A stretch of DNA of 64,000 nucleotides from the NCBI GenBank assembly GCA_034509425.1, contig JAVTVJ010000220.1, positions 3,765,355-3,829,354 on the forward strand, read 5' to 3'. The position numbers were made by a program, and so were the translations under genes. Below, one piece after another: positions 59,156-64,000 of this stretch (position 1 is the first letter of the stretch; every line of letters begins with the position of its first letter). Below the pieces are notes generated by a model. It was not told the DNA's origin. It saw nothing but the letters and a program-made list of their open reading frames with translations, and searched no databases. The stretch is from Eopsaltria australis (Eukaryota; Chordata; Aves; Passeriformes; Petroicidae).

Positions 59156-59452
59156 CTAGATGACTTTGCTCAGTTCTAGATCTTTCATTGATATAATCAG
59201 TTCAGCTTTTTGTGATGGTACATTTGATGGTAACACTTTTCTCATGGTTACCTGGTTCGTGGTTGTTACTGCATAACCTGTCTTTTGTTTGCCATCTCGC
59301 ATGAAGCTGCTCTCATCTGCATACAGCTCCCAGGCTGGCACATCTTTCAGGTCTGCTCTGCTGGAATAGGCTTCTTCCATGGTCTGCAAACAGTCAGACT
59401 TAAATACATTATCAGTTAGTGCTGGGAACAGACATACTAGGATTGACAGCAA
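59156..59452 (-). pseudogene. Retroviral pol fragment: truncated RNase H (element B1)
   Basis: A 98-codon frame. It holds the linker that precedes RNase H in gammaretroviral Pol (SSRADLKDVPAWELY), then the ADESSF site with the first catalytic Asp, the GYAVTTT strand and QKAEL with the catalytic Glu. It stops before the third and fourth acidic residues, so the domain is incomplete. A faint RT-connection-like stretch continues upstream to about 59600. Integrase is not recognisable downstream. Confidence 0.8.
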
Positions 59453-59776
59453 ACGTTTTCAGAATAACATTATCCAGTTTCAGTAGCATGGCATAGGGTC
59501 CATGTCTTCTATGTTCACAGAAAAAACTTACAGTGGGTTGCATGCAACTGTTTGATGTATCAATTCTTGGCTGCTGGTTGGATGCAGCAATTTTCAGTTG
59601 CTGACTGCCCTAGTTCTCAAGTTTCAGGATTATTTTACATAATAGTAAAGAGTCCTTGGTCTTTTTTACTCACAAGGATACAGGAGAAGGTCTTTTACAA
59701 ATTTAACTCAGTAAACCATTATAAGATATTTGTTAACACAGGACTCTTCTTACTTATAGCATGGTTTAAGGGAGCC

Positions 59777-60350
59777 TAAAAACGGCTTCTTGTTCTTTGG
59801 GCTCGGTGTTTCCCTTTTGAGTGCTTACCAGAGCAGACAAAGAGCGCTCGCTGCCCTCGCACGGCCGGGGACGGGCGCGGCATGCGGGCACGGGCGCGGC
59901 ATGCGGGCACCCCCGCCCAGGGGCACCCCCGGCTCGCCCGCGCTCGGCCCGTGCTGCTGCTCACAGCGGCTCTCGGGTGTCCTTAAAACAAGCTCGTTAC
60001 TGTGGAAAGTGCGATAGGGCCGTTCCTGCTCTTAGATCTCACACTCCCGGCCCGCTCTGGGCCGGTGCGGGCGGGGCCCAGGAGCAGCGAGTGAGCCGGG
60101 CCGTGGCCGCGCAGCGGCGGCCCCGCCTACGCCAGAGCAGGGCCGAAGCAGCGCAGCGGCAGCCCCGGTCCCGGTTCGCTTCCTGGGACCGCTCCCCCGC
60201 GCATCCCCCGGCCGTGACCAGGGCAATGGCAGGAATCACCTCCGCCCCTCTCAGAGCGGCTGGTGCCCCACTTCTGTCACGGGGGAGTGACCGCCCTGCT
60301 CGCGGAGCCGTCCCGGAAGTCCGGGGTCGCCTTGCCTTAAAATCCTGGAA
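59777..60350 (-). other. CpG-rich block inside element B1
   Basis: About 570 bp of GC- and CpG-dense DNA, sharply bounded by AT-rich retroviral sequence. It includes a 19-bp unit (ACGGGCGCGGCATGCGGGC) twice in tandem near 59871-59908. A splice-donor-like CTG|GTAAGCAC lies on the minus strand near its left end (about 59825-59835). No frame on either strand resembles gag or any protein I know. It could be retroviral leader or captured host promoter DNA. Confidence 0.5.
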
Positions 60351-60419
60351 AAACTTTACAGATGGAACATAGAAAGTGGGGGCGTCTCCCCCTTCCCTTA
60401 CAATGGTGCGAACCGAGCT

Positions 60420-60795
60420 TTCTCAGCCGTTCCACAAAACTTGCTGGAAGCGAGGATCTCTCCCTCGCCTCCCACTAAGGAGCAGGCTGGACACCCAGCC
60501 TCTCCAACAGACCTGTAGGAAGCGAGGATTTCTCACTCGCCTCCCACTAAGGAGCAGGCTGGGCACCCAGCCGCTCCACAAACCTGTAGGAAGTGGGAAT
60601 CTCTCCCCAGCTTCCCACCAAGGAGCAGGCTGGGCACCCAGCCGCTCCACAAACCTGTAGGAAGTGGGAATCTCTCCCCAGCCTCCCACCAAGGAGCAGG
60701 CTGGACACCCAGCCGGCTCCACAAACCTGTAGGAAGCGGGGCCCATCCCCCACCTCCTACCAAGAAGCAGACCAGGCCTCCCCCGGCCGCTCCAT
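60420..60795. repeat. 71-72-bp tandem repeat, about five copies
   Basis: Units begin near 60446, 60518, 60589, 60660 and 60732 (GGAAGCGAGGATCTCTCCCT... type). Each carries AGCAGGCTGG-CACCCAGCC and CTCCACAAACCTGTA blocks. The last copy is partial and more diverged. It sits in the leader half of element B1. Confidence 0.93.
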
Positions 60796-61049
60796 GCCCA
60801 GATGTCTCCAGGCAGCTTTCAATTCAAAACTCGCATGTGCTAAACATGAAATAAACTTTCGCACTGTGATTTGCTTTTCTCTACCAGTGAACAATCTCAG
60901 CCGAGATCACACACCCGCCTCCTCCCCACCAGCCGATCTCTGGGGCAGGTTGGAAAATTGGCAACAGGAAAAACTTGGAGAAATGATTTCAAAAGCAAAT
61001 TTTCTCACCACCACGCCAGGTTGTCCTGGGATCGCTAACAATTACTGAC

Positions 61050-61112
61050 TTTTAACAGATACACAATACATAAACAATACACACACATACAAACTACACA
61101 CTACACAACGAA
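61050..61112. repeat. CA-rich low-complexity tract
   Basis: ACACAATACATAAACAATACACACACATACAAACTACACACTACACAACG-like sequence in the 5' leader of element B1. Confidence 0.75.
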
Positions 61113-61257
61113 AAGAACCACCTTTATACTACCTCCTGTGGGATCTTGGAACCATGGTGTCTCGACCTCAGGCCCGTGGCAGAGAATTCTTTAGATTGCT
61201 GTCAGAAAGGAATTCCTTGCAGGATGTTTTCGATCCAGAGGAAGGGTACCAGGTTCT

Positions 61258-61281
61258 CGTGTCCCTTCTGGGTGTGCCAAA
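61258..61281 (-). promoter_or_regulatory. Possible primer-binding site of element B1
   Basis: On the minus strand, a few bases past the 5' LTR end, the text TGGCACACCCAGAAGGGA follows. It begins with the TGG expected opposite a tRNA CCA end and is followed by a T-arm-like GACACGAGAACC. I could not match it with confidence to one tRNA. Confidence 0.4.
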
Positions 61282-61285
61282 TAAC

Positions 61286-61802
61286 TGTTGCCTTTTCCCC
61301 CAGCCTGGAAAAGAAACTCGAGATCATTTTAGCAAGGAGGTAATATAAAAGGGGATCTTTATTTTGAAGGTCTTCAGGGGCAGTTATGGAAAGGTGTCCA
61401 TAAAAGCCCAGCCCCTCCAGGAGTGAGTACATATTTATAGCTTTTAGGAAATTAGCATAATTAAGAGCACCAATAAGGAGAACAAGTGGCGATTCAATTC
61501 CCCCTCAGGTCCAGCCCCTTCCCTGGAGCCCCTCTCTCAGCACTGGCTGCACTCTGCTTATGAAAATGTACCTCAGAGTTGTTCTCGGCCTTGGTTCCCA
61601 GGAAGAACTGCGATAGGACAGGGCCTTGCAACCCCCTGGGGCTTGGAGCCCTGGAATTTGTTTTGTCTTTCTGCTTAGGGAAAGGCTATGGAAAGGTACT
61701 GGAAAAACTAGCTATTAATATAGTAGGCTACAGAGCCACAAAAATATGGGCAGAGAGTACAGAGAACATATAAAGAAAAAAGGCAGAAACCAAACGGCAT
61801 CA
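61286..61802 (-). repeat. LTR-B copy 1: 5' LTR of element B1 (517 bp)
   Basis: In the sense direction it starts TGATGCCGTTTGG and ends GGCAACA. TATAAATA lies at 61439-61432 and AATAAA at 61363-61358, so U3 is about 390 bp with short R and U5. This is a standard gammaretroviral LTR layout. It is nearly identical to copy 2. Confidence 0.88.
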
Positions 61803-62180
61803 CGGGAGCACAGTGCCTTAGGGCCAGGACACGAAGTGTCCCTTTTCTCTGAGAAGAGAACTCTGCCCCAGTTTCTTGATGTCAGTTTGGAGGTTTGGCC
61901 TGCAAGGCTGACCAGTGTATCTAGTCCCGGTGGTAGCTTGGGTCTGCGAGGAATCTTAATCCATGCGGAATTTCAGCATGCGGCTGTCCAACTCCCAGAT
62001 AAGTCGCCTTCGATTCAAACAATAGGGCATTTCCATGTGAAAGAAAACTCAGCCCCCCCCAGATCCATGATGCCAGTTTTTAGGAGGCATTTAGCCCTAC
62101 AATTGCAGCCAGAGTTCTAGTTGATGGCAGCTTGGGTCTGGGAAGGATCTTGATCATGCGGCATTTCAGGTGGTGTCCAG
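61803..62180. repeat. 378-bp spacer between LTR-B copies with two diverged ~115-bp units
   Basis: The stretch about 61875-61985 (TTGATGTCAGTTTGGAGG ... GGTAGCTTGGGTCTGCGAGG ... CATGCGGAATTTCAG) recurs in diverged form at about 62065-62170 (TGATGCCAGTTTTTAGGAGG ... GGCAGCTTGGGTCTGGGAAG ... CATGCGGCATTTCAG). Neither matches LTR-B or element A. It could be another old repeat or LTR into which the B elements inserted. Confidence 0.6.
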
Positions 62181-62696
62181 TGTGCCTTTCCCCCCAGCCT
62201 GGAAAAGAAACTCGAGATCATTTTAGCAAGGAGGTAATATAAAAGGGGATCTTTATTTTGAAGGTCTTCAGGAGCAGTTATGGAAAGGTGTCCATAAAGC
62301 CCAGCCCCTCCAGGGGTGAGTACATATTTATAGCTTTTAGGAAATTAGCATAATTAAGAGCACCAATAAGGAGAACAAGTGGCGATTCAATTCCCCCTCA
62401 GGTCCAGCCCCTTCCCTGGAGCCCCCCTCTCAGCACTGGCTGCACTCTACTTATGAAAATGTACCTCAGAGTTGTTCTCGGCCTTGGTTCCCAGGAAGAA
62501 CTGAGATAGGACAGGGCCTTGCAACCCCCTGGGGCTTGGAGCTCTGGAATTTGTTTTGTCTTTCTGCTTAGGGAAAGGCTATGGGAAGGTACTGGAAAAA
62601 CTAGCTATTAATATAGTAGGCTACAGAGCCACAAAAATATGGGCAGAGGGTACAGAGAACATATAAAAGAAAAAAGGCAGAAACCAAACGGCATCA
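62181..62696 (-). repeat. LTR-B copy 2: 3' LTR of element B2 (516 bp)
   Basis: Sense start TGATGCCGTTTGG, end GGCACA. TATAAATA lies at about 62332-62325 and AATAAA at 62257-62252. It directly follows the polypurine tract, so it is a 3' LTR. Confidence 0.88.
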
Positions 62697-62710
62697 TTCC
62701 CCCCTTTTTT
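62697..62710 (-). promoter_or_regulatory. Polypurine tract of element B2
   Basis: AAAAAAGGGGGGAA on the minus strand immediately before LTR-B copy 2. Confidence 0.85.
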
Positions 62711-63523
62711 AGAGACTAACAAGACTCTGTCTTGTCTAGTCTCTACTCTGCATTCAACCATACCTCTGGTTTATACAACTGGCTATCCCACTAGCTGTTA
62801 CACAGATGCTAATTATAACTACAGTTACTATGAACATTTCTTTTATCTAGGTTCAGTTTGGTAACAATGAAGTGAGTGTACTGAAGATATTCAAGGTTCA
62901 GTTAGCTCTTTTGAGAGTTACCTGGTGTAGAATTTGAGTTTGCTTTCAAATTTCAACCAAATTTTTAAAAAAATTTTTCATTCAGATTTGCATAAGAACA
63001 ACAACTAGTGTTAATGATTTTGTGGCTAGTAGGAAATTAAGAGCTATTTTGTTTTGTCAACAGCCTTTAATATGATTAAACATGACATTTGGAATCACAG
63101 CTTCATGGGCACAGGCCCAATCTTTATCTTGGGGCAAAACTTACCAGGCCAGATTCTCAACTTTGACAAGTTGTCCTTATGAAGAGCTTTTGGATAATTT
63201 TTGGACTAGAGTTACATGCAAATTTTAGGACCAAATTTGAATCACGGTTACCAACTGTACAGATAAGAGGTACAAAAGAACAGTTTAAATCATATCATCT
63301 CAATTTGTATCAGTCCTCACACTACGAAAACTGTCTATGGGCAAGGCCGTCTTCTTAACTCTGGAGCAGTGAATTCAAGGGCTCTCTCTGCCAGCAGCTT
63401 TGGTTTTGGTGAGGGTAGTCAGGACTTGGAATGACTCCTTTTACTTAGCTCGTAAGATTGCTGTCCCTTCATTCAACATAGACTCAGTCTCTAGGCTTGA
63501 ATAGTTGCTAGTCTTCCTTCCTT

Positions 63524-63709
63524 CTAGATGACTTTGCTCAGTTCTAGATCTTTCATTGATATAATCAGTTCAGCTTTTTGTGATGGTACATTTGATGGTA
63601 GCACTTTTCTCATGGTTACCTGGTTCGTGGTTGTTACTGCATAACCTGTCTTTTGTTTGCCATCTCGCATGAAGCTGCTCTCATCTGCATACAGCTCCCA
63701 GGCTGTCAC
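63524..63709 (-). pseudogene. Retroviral pol fragment: truncated RNase H (element B2)
   Basis: A second copy of the RNase H remnant (AWELYADESSF ... QKAELIISMKDLELSKVI). A 13-bp deletion near 63735, relative to the B1 copy, shifts the frame upstream of the RNase H start, so the readable part is only 61 codons. It is defective. Confidence 0.8.
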
Positions 63710-64000
63710 ATCTTTCAGGTCTGCTCTGCTGGAATGGTCTGCAAACAGTCAGACTTAAATACAGTATCAGTTAGTGCTGGGAACAGACATACTAGGATTG
63801 ACAGCAAACATTTTCAGAATAACATTATCCAGTTTCAGTAGCATGGCATAGGGTCCATGTCTTCTATGTTCACAGAACAAACTTACAGTGGGTTGCATGC
63901 AACTGTTGGATGTATCAATTCTTGGCTGCTGGTTGGATGCAGCAATTTTCAGTTACTGACTGCCCTAGTTCTCCAGTTTCAGGATTATTTTACATAATAG

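Larger units (their letters stand above)
58215..61802 (-). mobile_element. Element B1: deleted gammaretrovirus-like endogenous provirus
   Basis: A minus-strand provirus. The order is 5' LTR 61802-61286, leader with tandem repeat and CpG-rich block, degraded pol RNase H (59452-59156), degraded env TM (about 58700-58402), polypurine tract and a 3' LTR truncated to about 130 bp (58344-58215). Total length is about 3.6 kb against the usual 8-10 kb, so most of gag, pol and env is missing. It is defective: frames are short and interrupted. Family assignment rests on the RNase H text and the PPT/LTR layout; class I (gammaretrovirus-like) is most likely. Confidence 0.8.
62181..64000 (-). mobile_element. 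Element B2: second copy of the B provirus, 3' part only
   Basis: The 3' LTR (62696-62181), polypurine tract (62710-62697), env TM remnant and RNase H remnant follow the same order as in B1, and the element runs off the right edge. It is highly similar to 58345-59645, with indels. Its gag and 5' LTR would lie beyond 64000. Confidence 0.82.

Noticed and set aside
59821..60372. 183-codon plus-strand frame in the CpG-rich block
   Set aside because: Opposite to the provirus, Arg/Ala/Pro-rich and present in several frames at once; a by-product of GC content.
60423..60763. Repetitive protein-like frames over the 71-72-bp array
   Set aside because: The unit length is not a multiple of three throughout, so the apparent repeated peptide is only a translation of the minisatellite.
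60420..60795. Possible CRISPR-like array
   Set aside because: The units are contiguous tandem copies with no unique spacers, and this is vertebrate DNA.

Overview
The window is vertebrate nuclear DNA, almost certainly from a bird and probably a songbird. The evidence is several CR1 LINE fragments with bird-type 3' ends, two recognisable vertebrate genes with short canonical-splice exons, very low coding density, and a cluster of young endogenous retroviral (ERV) elements. It is not prokaryotic: there are no operons, and most long open frames are chance or repeat-derived.

Layout. (1) 1-16.7 kb: intergenic, mostly AT-rich, with one CR1 fragment, a long poly-A tract and some stretches that look like conserved non-coding elements. 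(2) 16.76-19.4 kb, minus strand: FOXL3 (also called foxl2l), a complete three-exon forkhead gene of 252 residues with a CpG-rich promoter area just upstream. (3) 19.6-47.3 kb: intergenic, with five CR1 fragments, simple repeats and further conserved-looking AT-rich blocks. (4) 47.3-51.8 kb, minus strand: the last five coding exons and 3' UTR of FAM20C, the Golgi secretory-pathway kinase. Its N-terminal exons are absent from the window. (5) 51.8-54.6 kb: presumed FAM20C intron with a 73-bp tandem duplication. (6) 54.6-64.0 kb: a retroviral cluster, all on the minus strand, so in the sense orientation of FAM20C.

The ERV cluster has three parts. Element A (54642-58214) has two ~1.6-kb LTRs around only 297 bp of internal sequence. 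That sequence carries a tRNA-Gly-type primer-binding site and a polypurine tract but no genes. Element B1 (58215-61802) is a deleted gammaretrovirus-like provirus: a 517-bp 5' LTR, a long odd leader with a 71-72-bp tandem repeat and a CpG-rich block, an RNase H remnant, an envelope TM remnant, a polypurine tract and a truncated 3' LTR. Element B2 (62181 to beyond the right edge) is a second copy of the same family.

FAM20C and FOXL3 are neighbours on the same strand, in the order and orientation I recall for human 7p22.3, so this is old conserved synteny. They are not expected to act together: FAM20C phosphorylates secreted proteins, while FOXL3 is a transcription factor known from fish as a germ-cell sex switch. 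The most unusual material is the retroviral cluster. All homology statements come from reading sequence and family knowledge; no search was run.
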